This document shows, one piece after another, positions 1-11,626 of a stretch of 64,000 nt of DNA. This DNA comes from Batkoa obscura (taxonomy: Eukaryota > Entomophthoromycota > Entomophthoromycetes > Entomophthorales > Batkoaceae), in NCBI GenBank assembly GCA_030770535.1, contig JASVEC010000084.1, positions 1-64,000 of the forward strand, in the 5' to 3' direction. How positions within the stretch are numbered: position 1 is the stretch's first letter; each line of letters begins with the position of its first letter. The notes under the pieces are model-generated. The model was not told where the DNA came from. It worked only from the letters and a program-made list of their open reading frames with translations, and searched no databases. A program made the position numbers and the translations under genes.

Positions 1-3000
1 CCCAAATTGATGTATGATTTCTAAAAAAACATCTCCTAAGTAATAATTTATGCTTTAAAGAGATACTGAACTTGCCTTCCATTAATATATTTAAAAGTAA
101 CGTACTAAATGGGTATCAGTTGCATATTATCGATAAATATAGCTACTATAGCCTACCATCATTTTTTAATTTGTCAACTAATACTGATGAAGCAAGTTTC
201 AATAAGTTTAATATTAATGAAGTCTATTCAAATATTTTTAAAACATAGCTTACATATGCCCTTAATGAAAATGAGCTTGGAGCCGATATTGAAAATAGCA
301 TCTCCTTCCAAAGTTATTATGATTATGAGCTATACCGAGACCAAGGTATTATCTATATAATATTAAAATAGTGGCTTAAATTTGTAATACTTATAACTTT
401 GTTCAAAAAGCCCAAATCTGTATAAAGTGATTATTCAATTAAAAGGTATTAATAGCAGTCTAAGCATGAATATAAAGATAGAATCTTAAAAGGACAATGT
501 AATAATGGTATAGGAGATTTCAATTAACATAATGTGATTTAAATAAATATACTATATGAGTGTTTTAATTTAAATATTATCTCAATTTTAATTTGAGCTT
601 ATAAATTATATTTATATCGTTATTTTAAGTACGTAAGTAATAGTGTTATAATAAGTTACTTCCCAGTATGCGCTTTAAAAAGTTTTATATATCTATCAAA
701 AACTACTTTTTAAAGGCGACAAGCTTTTTTGAGTCCTAAATAAGACCTTCTCACATCATTCCCTTTTACTGGGATCATACTGGAAGCCTCCTCTAACTAC
801 TTTGATGTCTCACACCAGCCCCAATCCTTTATTCCACTTTTTTAGATAAGTTTGTGCTACTAGATTCTGAGCTGATCTAATCAAAAATGCTGCTCCTTGC
901 TAAATTAACACTCGCTTGCTCTCATCTTGCTTTATAGCAATCTTATTTTCTGACTTTGGCATTGTATATCTCTTTTTTTAGTAAAATCTATCCTTGGGAA
1001 AACCCACCATACCTATCTTATCTTTTCACCTAAAGACCTGAGCGAAGATCTACCATCATCTCACTTATTTACAATAAGATGGATTTCCCGAGTTGGTGAA
1101 GTTTTTTAGACAATTAAGATATTGTGCATTAAAAACTTTGATGTTAACGGTTTTCCAAATACCCGCTTGACCTGTATCAGATTGTTATTTGGGTTTTACT
1201 TTATAAAGCATTTACCTTTCAGGCTTGAGCTTTCAAAAAAGGCTTTATCCTAATATTTGGAATCTTGTAAAGAGAAATCCATTGCTTGTGTAATTACTAG
1301 ACGATTCTGATGTTAAATATTATATACATAAATATCTTTATTATATTTTAGCTCATACTTTGCTTATAGAAGCATACAAAGCTTTCATCGCTAAGAGGAT
1401 GATTAAATCGCATTTAAAATAGCTGGCAAATTTATTCCTTAACTTGTACTTTATTATTTATAATATAGTATATTATAATTTTTAATGATAGAAATATCAT
1501 AAAGTTTTTTTATAATCATTGTATAAATTAGTGCCATAAAATAAATTCATAAAGGAATAAAATCCTTTTAACTTTTTTATTTAACTTGTAGTTAGAACAC
1601 CAGGGCTTATTTTTTGGCATTTATATAGTAATAAAATTAAAAAGTTGAAACAGTATATAAGAAATTCGATTATATGATAAGATATAATGAATTTGAAGTA
1701 GTTTTTAAAAAACTATTCACCCTGGATTACTTTTCAAAGTATAGTCATAATCATGGATGCCAAACTCTCACAGTCTAAGAAGGGTCTCGTTCACTTTTTG
1801 CCAACCTTAAGGATTTCTGGGGATTTTCCTATTTTCTTTTAATGGGGAGTATTTTCGATTTTTTGTTTATTCAAACAAAATTCACTGCTTTATTTTCTGA
1901 TAAAATACGCTAGAAAAATATATAGTTATAACTTGTTTTGGTACATATATATTAAGCAGGATATAAATAGAACGTATGATAACTTCTCATGTTATATATT
2001 TGGTCAGTAGCGCTGTTGAGAATAAAAACTACTTTAATTAAATTAAATTAATTCCGAGAATTTTAATCTAGAATGCTTAATATGTTTAAGATTCGCTTAA
2101 TGAGTAAGAATAATAAACTAAAAAATTTTAAAGGTATTTCTGGTATTAGAAATTTACATATAAATTATGTATTAGTATTGTATAGGCTTAGACAAGAATA
2201 ATTAATAAGATAATCATATGTTAATTTTTTTTGTCATTGTACTTAATACAAGAACTATAGATTCTGCGATTATAATACAATAATTTAATTATGCTTTGTC
2301 AAAGTTTTAGTATGAACAACAGCAAAATTACCTATACATCATTCTAGGAAAATGAAATGAACGACTTTATAAAAAATTTATACTATTTAAAGTTAATGTA
2401 TCAACAATGCATTTGGATATCGTGACATGTTTGATGAATTCATTAACAATCTCATTTACACATTGAATGTTTATAAGATGTATTTTAAAGGAGAACTATA
2501 AATAAACTATTCGGATATTAATTTTTTGCTATAAATCTAAATAAAGTTTCCATAACGTAGAACGCTGTAATAAAAAATCACAAGGCAAAAAAAGCTTTAA
2601 AGCATCCATAAGGATACTATCAGTAATTTAACATTTGCCACAATCAATTGTCCTTTCTCTAGGGTAAGTTTTAAATTTGGTTTTTATTTTATAGCGTACG
2701 AATATTGTGCTATTTGTAACTTATGTTTCATAAATATGAAAAAGGCAAAAGACCTAAAAGAACAATATGAAATTCAATCATTTACGGATTGATGCGCAAA
2801 TTTTTGCTACACAAAATTTAGTTTATTTTAGTCTAGACTACCAAGATTTGTTATATTAGGCAACTAACTTTTAAATTTGAAAAAATTCAGTTTATTAGAT
2901 CAATAATTCAACATAATAGTGAATTTATTTTACTATAAATAAAATACAAAAAATATTTCTCTAAACTAAATATAGCCCCATTAATAATGGTGTTTATCTT

Positions 3001-3949
3001 TTCTATCATCTTTTTTGCAATTTGTAACATTTGCCAAAAAATAAAATATAATTAATTGACAATAGTTGTATTATTCAGCTTATTTTTCAATATAATTGAT
3101 ATAAAATATGAAGTTATCAATTGTTTTTCAGGTATAATATGACATTTTAAATTGTATTAAAATTAGAGTTATATCGCTAATTTTAATACGTTGTTGCTCT
3201 AAACTAAAAAGCTTTATTACAATCAGCCCTTAAGTTCCCATTTATAAAGTATAAATATATTTCTATTATCTTTTTAAGAACTATTAATAGCATAGTATAT
3301 ATCATATGTTACGTTATCCTATTTAAAATTACCAAAATAAATCTATTTCTTATTTTGGTATAGCTTCACATGTTAAAATTTTTTTTGATTAAGCATCCTT
3401 CAACAAAAACCAGATAGATTTTGATAAATATTTAACTTACAGTCGAGCTGGAAAATATTAGCGCATATTGCTACTTTTATCGTAAGTTAAAAACTAACTG
3501 TCTTTCTGAAGTCAAACTTTTATTATTACATTAAGAAAAAGTTTGTCCGTACATTTTACTTTAAATTAGTGCATTTTTTGAATGATTGATGGTATTTAAG
3601 CTGTCCATTGTTTCTTTTTCTTTGTCGTTGTATAATATTAGTAGTCTTGCACATTAAATAGTAACATTTTAAATAGCTTAGGTATCATTAATCAATCAAA
3701 AGATACATCAATTGACAGTAAAGCATGTAAATAAACTATTTAAAAAAGAGACAAATTGTTGTTAATTTATAAATAAGAGTTCGACTTCAAAGGACAATTG
3801 GTTTAGAAACTACGATAAAAGATTGTCAACATATGTCAATAATTTCTGTCTTGACTGTATATCTTTTGATTTGAAACCATTATATTTACATATATATAAG
3901 ATACTTGATATCATTCAATAGACAAGAATTCTAAAAACAAGGTCAGTAT
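1..3949. other. AT-rich gene-free stretch
   Basis: No supportable gene was seen. Short open frames, including one near 109-360, have low-complexity residue content and no recognisable domain. A less AT-rich patch at about 660-1300 reads on the minus strand as a stop-interrupted peptide starting MPKSENKIAIKQDESKR at about 963. It may be an old decayed gene or transposon, but I do not recognise it. Confidence 0.5.
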
Positions 3950-3953
3950 AAAT

Positions 3954-4051
3954 GGGGGTGTTTTTTTTGGCTTCATTATTTTTTCATTTTTTAAGCGCTA
4001 TTTGAGTGGAAAGATTGCTAGTAAAATTCTTAAACACAAAAATACATCCCC
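3954..4051 (+). mobile_element. MITE copy M1
   Basis: This is a 98-bp non-autonomous element. It begins GGGGGTGTTTTTTTTGG, carries the family core AAGCGCTATTTGAG and ends AAAAATACATCCCC. It is flanked on both sides by the 4-bp duplication AAAT (3950-3953 and 4052-4055), which shows directly that the target duplication is 4 bp and not TA. Ten further copies are in this window. Confidence 0.9.
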
Positions 4052-4055
4052 AAAT

Positions 4056-5090
4056 AGCCTCCTCTCTTTATCACATACATCTTAAATTAAGATAACTTGA
4101 TTTTACAACTTTTATTTTTAGTTCAATTTATGTTTATAAATAAATATTATTTACCATTTATTCTCAGATCTCTTACAGTGTAATTTTTAATACATATTGT
4201 TTACTTTGATTCAAAACATCAAAAATAGTGTCTTATTATAATACCATGATCTTAAAGTACTATTTAATATACTGCTAAATTATTACTTTTATACACCTTA
4301 TAAAGCCTATAGCAGTAAACAATGTTATTAGGGGAAAACTATAATGGTAAACAAGCACGGAAATAAAAGCTATCCTTAAATACGGTTCCAGGTAAAATGA
4401 AATAAATAATGACCTTTTTAATATTTCTTGGCATGTATATACTTTATTATTTAAAACTAACCCCCTAAGATAGAATTATCTTTTTTAAAGAACATTGATT
4501 CCCGCGTTTGATATAAATTGTATAGGTACTAAAATATCTGTGACCTATTTAAACTAGAATATACTTTTTGGTACTAGGTCATGTAGCTATAAAATGTATT
4601 CCAATATAACGACCAAATTTGATTTTTGGTTAATGGTACTTTTGCTCTACCGATTTTTTGAATAAAGCATAGGCTTTCAAATATAACATTTTTTATAATT
4701 ACACATATAATCAAGTTATTATTATTTTGTTAGCGCTTTTTATATATAATTACAAATAACCAATTCTCAAAATCCTTATTGGTAGCGCTAGCAGTGCAAA
4801 TTATTAATGGTTATTTTTAAATATAGCAAAAGCCAAGTTATACTGTATATTAAAATAGATTATATAATTTTGGTAAATTATTGGGGATATTGCTATTTTT
4901 AGTATTTACACAAGACTCTTAAACAAATACATAAAAGATACCAGAGCGAAATTCAAATGACTAAGCTTATTAAATAAGGTTTGTTAAAGAAAATTTTATT
5001 CATTACATATGCAATAAAATAAGTACATATTCGCTCAAATTATGTTCTGGATTTAACCAAATCTGTCATTGAATAAGAATAGGAAAAATA
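4056..5090. other. Intergenic, no gene seen
   Basis: AT-rich sequence without a convincing reading frame or repeat. The last part is the upstream region of the CENP-B-like gene. Confidence 0.5.
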
Positions 5091-5093
5091 GAG

Positions 5094-5102
5094 TATATAT
5101 AA
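5094..5102 (+). promoter_or_regulatory. TATA box of CENP-B-like gene
   Basis: The string TATATATAA lies about 60 bp before the ATG at 5163. The same spacing is seen before other genes in this window, so a core promoter role is likely. Confidence 0.6.
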
Positions 5103-5162
5103 AGGAAAATAACCCAACACGCTAAATTTTATAACAAATAACCACGTCAAACTAAAAAACCA

Positions 5163-5816
5163 ATGTCTTACAGGAAACCTAGAAAAGTATTAAATATGCA
5201 TACGAAAAAAAAGATAATCGAGCTAGCGGATACGGGCTTAAGTCATTTGAGTATAAGCAAAATTTTTGAAGTTGGAAGGAGTACTGTTACCAAAATTTTG
5301 CTAAGGAAGAATGTCATTTTAAGGAATGAAATATTGGATTGTGATCCACGTAAGTGTTTAAAGGATAGCACACTAAATGATTTAGAAGGAAAATTATATA
5401 AATGGTGTACAGTTGGTATTCAAATAGATTCGATTGGGACTACCTTTATAAAAGAAGGAATTACGACCGATGATATACTTACTAAAGCAAATGAACTCAT
5501 GAATGGGTTAAAACTCACAAACTTTACTCCGGATACAAAATGGATTACTAGGTTTTGTAGGAAATACAAACTTAAGAAAAACAACCCTAATAAAAATAAA
5601 GTTTTATTAGTTAAGAGTAATGTACCAGAAGGCTATGGTTTAAACGACAATCCTAATGAAACCATATCTATTGCTAATCAATATTCACAAGATTTTAGTT
5701 ATGATATATTTTCTAGCTTTAATAACATAAACCAAAACATGCCATGTTATCCAGATTCTTACCTTTGCTTGTCTAACAGTTCTCCGCTTTCAGATAATTT
5801 TTATTATACTTTTTAA
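5163..5816 (+). CDS. CENP-B/psq-type helix-turn-helix DNA-binding protein without a DDE domain
   Basis: The 217-residue protein has two DNA-binding segments typical of pogo-like transposases and CENP-B. Residues about 8-55 form a psq/CENP-B N-terminal helix-turn-helix (KKKIIELADTGLSHLSISKI, then GRSTVTKIL). Residues about 70-150 resemble the HTH_Tnp_Tc5/CENPB domain (LYKWCTVGIQIDSIGT ... WITRFCRKYKL). The catalytic DDE domain that normally follows is absent. The tail is instead a polar stretch rich in N, S, Y and F. No decayed DDE sequence follows the stop codon. It could be a domesticated DNA-binding factor or the stump of a pogo element. The clean frame and the TATA box at the usual distance favour an expressed host gene. 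No introns are needed. Confidence 0.7.
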   Translation: MSYRKPRKVLNMHTKKKIIELADTGLSHLSISKIFEVGRSTVTKILLRKNVILRNEILDCDPRKCLKDSTLNDLEGKLYKWCTVGIQIDSIGTTFIKEGITTDDILTKANELMNGLKLTNFTPDTKWITRFCRKYKLKKNNPNKNKVLLVKSNVPEGYGLNDNPNETISIANQYSQDFSYDIFSSFNNINQNMPCYPDSYLCLSNSSPLSDNFYYTF

Positions 5817-5819
5817 ATT

Positions 5820-7532
5820 AATGTTCAATTTTAACTTTATAATAAAATTGGTCAAAACTATTTACCATCTTCCAATAGAACCTTCTATTATTTAGTTCCA
5901 AATTTACTAAATTTAAAAAATACTTTTTTTGGTATTTTTAGGTTCTTGGATAAAAGCTAATTTTTTTAGAAATTTTGAAGGGGGATGAGTCCATTGTATG
6001 AGCTATTATTTAGAGGTGAAAATAAGAGATAAAGTAATACAGGCAGCTGTAAGGAGATAAATAAGAAGAGAGTGAATATACAAAAGACAAAGGATTGAGT
6101 TCTTTTGTGTCAATTTTTGAGAGGGTAAGAAGAAAACTATCCCACCTTTATGTTCCAATTTATATAAGTTCGTCCGTACATGTAATAAAGAAACAGCAGG
6201 AGAATAGATTGATAAAGAGTTATTAGTAAAAATTCCGAAATAACAAAAAATCATAACCCAAAGACCAGTCATAATAATGAAGAATTACTGGTAAGAGAGG
6301 AAAGGGAAGAAAGGGTAAAAAGGATCCCTTAATTGAGAAGAAAAGGAGGGAAGCGAATTGCTTTACCTTTGCAAAAGCCCATTCTTTTATTACTTATTAT
6401 ATAATAATTTATATAAGCTCTATAACTATATTCTGTACTATTTTTATACCCTTATTAACTATATATGTGTATCAAATTCAAATAAATATCCTTATTTTAT
6501 CTAGAAAATGAGGAATTTAATTTTAATTCTAGTTTTAACTAAAATTTTGAATGCGTAGACTTTGTTACAAGGTACACCATTAAGTATAATTATGTTGATA
6601 TAGTTATGTACAAGTTATTGCTTTAAAAAAGCTTTTAAAAATTAATAATGCTTGTGTTATAACTACTCTAAAAAAATAAGGATTGAAAAATATTAAGGTA
6701 ATAAAAACAGGAGCTTTATTATCAAATGTAGGAAAAACAATTAGTTCCACAAAATATATAGCAATATATTTAAAAAACGATTTTTACTATAAGCGTAAAT
6801 ATTAAAATTTGATTAATTACAAAACTAAAATAATAAATTGAAGTGTGTAAAAAAAACAGTATTCTGATATCAAACTTGTATTAAGATTTTATTAAATTTG
6901 TCAACCATTTATAAATAAATACAATAATCCAATGCTTGGCAAAAAAAATTCATCGATTTTCAGAAAACTAATATTAAATTGTTCTATACTATATTTAGTA
7001 AAAAAGTTATAGTTGAGTTAGTTTAAAAGCTCGGTTCAAATTTTGCCCAATTTTGATTTTAGTGGAAATTGCAAATTAAGCACTGAGCTCTATAAAAATA
7101 TATGCTTTTGTTTAGTTTTAATTACTTATATTGGAACAATTTTAATCCGATATTTAACTGTTATTTTTTCGAAATTTTATGTTACATAGAAGATGGACAA
7201 AAAAATAAAATTGATTATTTTTAAAATTTTAACCAGACTTCTAAGCATTTATTTCATAAAATAACGTCGTTGAGTGATTTGATATATTTATTTTATTATC
7301 AATTAACTTTAAAAGTACTGAAATCCTTTTAGGTTTAAGGAATATTAGTATTTTGATATCTTATTTTAGTCAAAATGATATAAATTTATTTTCTATTCTA
7401 GTTAAATTAAAGCAGTTGTATTATTTTATTTGAAGTAGTAACACTGATGTAATTTAAACATCGCTTTGTTTTTACGTTGATACATTGATGCTTGATTTAT
7501 ACAGATTAAAAGATTACTAATATACTAATAAT
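5820..7532. other. Gene-free AT-rich stretch with a purine-rich patch
   Basis: About 5980-6370 is purine-rich on the plus strand. A minus-strand 88-codon frame there (6006-6272) gives a hydrophobic peptide with no recognisable domain, and I do not accept it as a gene. Nothing else was seen. Confidence 0.5.
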
Positions 7533-7536
7533 ATAT

Positions 7537-7634
7537 AGGGATATATTTTTTTGTTTATAATTTTACTAACAATCTTTCCACTCAAATAGAGCTTAAAAAA
7601 TAGAAAAAGTAGTGAAACCAAAAAAAACATCACT
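7537..7634 (-). mobile_element. MITE copy M2
   Basis: Reverse-orientation copy of the MITE, with the core read on the minus strand. It is flanked by ATAT (7533-7536 and 7635-7638). The right ATAT is also the left flank of DNA transposon copy 1, so the two elements abut with a single shared target site. Confidence 0.85.
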
Positions 7635-7947
7635 ATATGAGGGTGTCTGAATTGGTTTCATTTTTTTATCCAATTTTTAAATTATTTTGTTATAATTTAT
7701 ATTGTAACTTAGTGGGGTTTCTATCAAATTTAATATAAATTGCTGGATTAGCAAGGCTTTTATCAATATAGCCTATATAGTGATAGCAATTAAAGTTGTA
7801 ATATGTAATATGTAAATAAATATATACTTTTATATAACTTTATTAAGAAATATTTATTATTAACTGCTTTATAGCCAACACTGCAGATTTGCTATCAACT
7901 AAATAAATAAACAATTTTAATGTTATAATTACATTATTAATATATCA

Positions 7948-8087
7948 CTAAGTTAATAAATAGCTGCATGGGAGGGAGTGGTTAGCCCCAAAACTATAAT
8001 TAACCATCCCTATGTAACACAAGCAGTGTAATAAAAGGTTTTACTTATTATTGCAACTACTTACTCTTTGACTATTTATTAACTTAG
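7948..8087. repeat. Inverted repeat in the transposon 3' region (copy 1)
   Basis: Arms CTAAGTTAATAAATAG (7948-7963) and its reverse complement (8072-8087) enclose about 108 bp. The same structure occurs in copy 3 at 25277-25418. It may be an old MITE nested in the transposon, or a hairpin in its 3' untranslated region. Confidence 0.75.
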
Positions 8088-8101
8088 CTATTATTAATCT
8101 A

Positions 8102-9382
8102 AGTAATATCAACATTTAATGATTGATTTCTATTATATAATAAGCTACTTACTTGCTTACTAAATATCGAAACTTTTAAATTTTCAGTTATTTTTGTAAG
8201 ATAAGCTGGGGTTGATCTTTTAATTTTTCTATTCTCTATAGACTCTATAACTTTAATTGAAATTATATTGCTTTTTTTATATCTATCAGATACTAGATAA
8301 CAATGTAGTTTATTATCACGTTTAACAAAATGGAAATACTTTTTAATACCTTATATTTTTATTATTTTTATTATATCTTTGTTTCTTTCATACTTTTTAA
8401 AAATTATATTTGTTTTCCCACTATTGACAGTTGAGTTATTAACTCTGCTATGTTTACAAATAAAAATCTAAATTTTGAAATTAGTTGATCAATATCTTTT
8501 ATTTTACCTAATGCTTCAAAACTATTTTGTTTAAAGTCTAAAATTATTATACAACTTCTATTATTTAGTTTTTCAATAGTTTCATTAAATATGTTTTTTT
8601 GAGTATCAACACAAAATTCATGTAATTTATATATCCTTTTTTCTTTATTAAAAGATTCCTGTATCTCTGCTTTATTTTCTGTCGCTGTATTTATTTTATT
8701 TTCAAATAACTTTTTTCTAACTGTATACTGGGCACATATATTACATAAATCTGTTTTTCTTGCTGGATCTTTAAAATTATTTGGTATATATTTGAAAATT
8801 GTTGACCTAGCTACTGCTTTATCTTTTAAATCATTAAAATACTTACTGTATATCATTCTTCTACTTTTATTTAATATATATATATTATCTGACGAATATT
8901 TATCATTATTTTTTTTACTAAATCTTGATGAAATAGTTGAATTACCAAATAAATATTGTATAATAATCTCGATTTGCTCATCTTTAATTTTTTTTGTATT
9001 TTTGATAGTAGGTCGTAACGTTGGTATTTTATTATTATTAATTATTTTTGAATAGTCATGTTGATTTTTACTCATATTAAATCCAAAACTTTTACATTCA
9101 TCAAAAGAATATACTAAAGTTATAGTCGATAATAATGCTACTTGCTGGTTTTTATTTCCTGTGTCCCTTAAAGCACCAATTTTATACATTGCTTGGTTAA
9201 GCTTGTTATTATTAATAGTAAAATTTAATAACTTTTCTTTTCTTTTTTTATTTTATTATAAAATTCCATAAACTCTGGGTTATTGGGAACAGTTGCTAAA
9301 ATTGATGTAAATGAATTGCAATATTTATATAATGTGCTTCTCCCTATCGTATTAAAGTCTTTAGAAATTCCATTTCGTAGTT
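8102..9382 (-). pseudogene. Broken transposase of transposon copy 1
   Basis: The region aligns over its full length with the 567-codon transposase at 23563-25266. The longest open piece (8404-9189) starts at the equivalent of Met72. After LDFKQN it jumps straight to SFEALGK. That is an in-frame loss of 133 codons, which removes the second and third catalytic Asp. The breakpoints lie at an AAAATA microhomology visible in copy 3 (ending 24442 and 24841). The C-terminal part then changes frame after SKF relative to copy 3. The upstream part (about 9190-9382) keeps similarity to residues 1-71 but is not open. The copy cannot encode an active transposase. Confidence 0.85.
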
Positions 9383-9488
9383 ATAAAAGCTTGGGTTTTG
9401 TTTTTATTTTAATAAAAAATAAAGTCAAATAATTATATATTTATATCTTATATATCTATTAAATATTTAATAAAAAAATACAAAACAC

Positions 9489-9842
9489 TGAAATATCGTT
9501 TCATTAGCTCTATGATTGGTTATCGCATAATAATCACTTAACTTGTTTACAAAACTAGTTGGAGTATAAAAGAGATTCTTCAACATAATAGCTTGAGGCT
9601 TTTTAATTTAATTGTTCCCTAATATTGTACTTTTAATAAAGCCAGTAAGCCTTATAGTATTTTACGTAGATTTTACAGTAGTATCTTCATTCTATTTATT
9701 TTATATAGTTCGTAGCTTATTGCGCACTATTCTTATCAATTTAAGTCTATCTTAATTACATAAACTAAGGCCTTTTGACTTACGGCCAGTTAATTAAGCT
9801 AGAACTGCCTTTAACTCCAATCACTGAGTACTAACTTTCACA
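9489..9842 (+). mobile_element. Partial solo LTR (Ty3/Gypsy family) inside transposon copy 1
   Basis: This is about 354 bp of an LTR related to the 466-bp LTRs at 15225 and 21741, in the sense orientation on the plus strand (the opposite of the transposase). It is shorter than the full LTR. The same shortened LTR sits at the equivalent place in transposon copy 3 (23112-23471), so the insertion is older than the spread of these two copies. Confidence 0.8.
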
Positions 9843-10017
9843 AACATATAATTAAAAAAATAAAATAAATAAAATAAGTCTTTAAGTTAACTTTTTATAT
9901 TTAATTTTAAGCTTTTTGAATTTAGCTAATCATACATTGAAGACTTACAAATTTAAAAACTTGAAATTTGGATTAATTTCTAGTTAAATTCTGAAACCAA
10001 TTCGGACACCCCCATAT

Positions 10018-11090
10018 AGCTTCTGTTATTTAGAGCATTTAATATTTTGAATAAAATAGATTTAAATAGTATTTATAAAACTTTAGTTTACTACATATTT
10101 CTAAAGTTTGAACTGTGTAAAGTTTTAGAGGGCAAGCTAAGAAGTCAACACTTTATTAAAAGAAACTAAGTATAGTTTTTTTAAATAGTTATATGCACCC
10201 ACAACATGTTGATGTTGATTAAAAAATGACAGGGACTCCTTTCTAAAGAGCTCCCATACCTCTAGCTTTGTGCCAAACCCTTTCATAAATGCATGCTAGC
10301 TATCAGGGGTCAAACTAAGGAAGGATGAATCTTTTTATTGATCCCGATCTGAAATATAGTAATAAACATTCTATTTACACTTTGTCTCTTCTATTTTCTT
10401 TTAAACTTTCATTGTATTAAATGATCAAACATTGTATGGATAAGTAATTAAAAAATATTTATTTAACAAAAAAATTAGTAGTTTCTCATCCCTCCCTTTA
10501 TCATAAGCTTTGATTGCAGTCATAAACTCTGTTTAATCCACATACATTAAGCTAAACTACTCTTGAATAGCCAAACCATTGCTCCTACAGCTTCTTACTC
10601 CCACTATCATTCTTAGATAGCGCTTTATGAAATGAAATCCACATTTATGGAATTTAACCTATTTGGATCTAGAACTTGGCTGGTCAGAATTAGAATACTT
10701 TCTCCAATTCGTATATTTCCCCTTTTCCCTCTCCAATCTCTCTTTTCCCTTATTACTATTACCAGTCAACTTAAAATTTGTATACCCCTCCTCTACTTTG
10801 AGTAGCAAGCCATTTGGGAGCCTTACTCACTTAAGATTTTGAAAAAATAGTTGCTAATTTTGAATGGATTTTAAAACTAATTAATGAGATTATTTTTTAA
10901 TCAACAGGTTGCAAATTTTGCTTTAAAATTAATGTTATTATTTGTAGACTAAATATCAAATCATTTCGTAAAAGCTAAAATACTAGATCAAGAAATGTAA
11001 AAATGACACTTGAAATAATCATAAAAAATGAAAACGTGTAGCATCATCTATTAAAAATAATGAAATTCATAATAGTGAGATCGTAAAGAA
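10018..11090. other. Intergenic stretch with a degraded repeat-like patch
   Basis: No gene seen. A patch at about 10200-10460 is less AT-rich and shares a short motif (TTTCTAAAGAG followed by TCYCATA) with a patch at about 27880-27960. This may be the remains of one old repeat family, but the similarity is short. Confidence 0.4.
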
Positions 11091-11093
11091 AGA

Positions 11094-11101
11094 GTATAAA
11101 A
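11094..11101 (+). promoter_or_regulatory. TATA box of CsbD-like gene
   Basis: TATAAAAA lies 54 bp before the ATG at 11155. Confidence 0.65.
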
Positions 11102-11154
11102 ACATGGCTATTTTCCTGTTCGAAGTTATAATAAAATAAAATCAAAATATTAAA

Positions 11155-11460
11155 ATGTCATCTCAACCATCAAAAATGCACGGATATATGGATCCCACTA
11201 TTGGATCTGGACCTGTTAAAGAAGATGTAGGCTCTACTACTCGTAATCACTCTGTTCAAGAAAAGGCTGCTACTCAAAAACCTGAAAGTGATGCTGAACG
11301 CCAAGCTGCTAATTTAAAGGGTTATGGTGAAGGCGCCAAAGATGGTGTTACTGGAAGTATTAAAGATACTGTTGGTTCCATTACTGGTAATCGTCAAATG
11401 CAAGTTGAAGGTAAGGCTTCGAAGTTAGAAGGTGACGCCAAGAGACAAACTAATGCTTGA
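11155..11460 (+). CDS. CsbD-like stress-response protein
   Basis: A small 101-residue hydrophilic protein without introns. The C-terminal half (about 48-101) is a CsbD-like repeat: AANLKGYGEGAKDGVTGSI, KDTVGSITGN, then QVEGKASKLEGDAKRQ. This glycine- and lysine-rich amphipathic pattern is known from bacterial CsbD and from fungal relatives that include the cruciform-DNA-binding protein Hmp1. The N-terminal 45 residues (MSSQPSKMHGYMDPTIGSG) also match the usual start of fungal members. The family is associated with general stress, but its molecular role is not settled. GC content is clearly higher than in the flanks, and a TATA box 54 bp upstream suggests strong regulated expression. Family assignment is confident; function is only inferred. 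Confidence 0.88.
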   Translation: MSSQPSKMHGYMDPTIGSGPVKEDVGSTTRNHSVQEKAATQKPESDAERQAANLKGYGEGAKDGVTGSIKDTVGSITGNRQMQVEGKASKLEGDAKRQTNA

Positions 11461-11626
11461 GTATTTATCAACCAAATAAATTTATGCTTTATAGAAAAGA
11501 TTTACAAAGTTTTCAATATTATAGTAAAATTTGCAATAGTTTAACTAATATGAAGATGATTCATTACAAATACCAAAATAAAAAACTTAAAAAAGCAATA
11601 ATATTAATTTCTGATAGCTATATCAT

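Larger units (their letters stand above)
7639..10013 (-). mobile_element. Sola-like DNA transposon, copy 1 (non-autonomous)
   Basis: This 2,375-bp copy has inverted ends: 7639 reads GAGGGTGTCTGAATTGGTTTC, and the right end up to 10013 reads GAAACCAATTCGGACACCCCC. It is flanked by ATAT. The transposase region is on the minus strand and is broken (see the pseudogene entry). A partial LTR (9489-9842) sits upstream of the transposase at the same site as in copy 3. The 3' part contains the inverted-repeat insert at 7948-8087, also shared with copy 3. It is about 470 bp shorter than copy 3, mostly because of one 399-bp internal deletion. Confidence 0.85.

Noticed and set aside
109-360. 83-codon open frame on plus
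   Set aside because: Low-complexity Ile/Ser/Lys-rich peptide with no domain, in AT-rich DNA where such frames are frequent.
3950-4055. TA as the target of the MITE and transposon (Tc1/mariner-like)
   Set aside because: ATAT flanks would allow a TA reading, but AAAT at M1 and TTAT at M6 are direct 4-bp duplications.
6006-6272. 88-codon hydrophobic frame on minus
   Set aside because: No family, no promoter or neighbours that support it; it lies over a purine-rich tract that by chance yields hydrophobic residues.
7020-7060. Possible tRNA T-arm (GGTTCAAATT)
   Set aside because: No cloverleaf arms could be paired around it.
8792-9055. Plus-strand hydrophobic frame repeated at 14514 and 23910
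   Set aside because: It is the antisense of the transposase in each transposon copy, which explains why it recurs.
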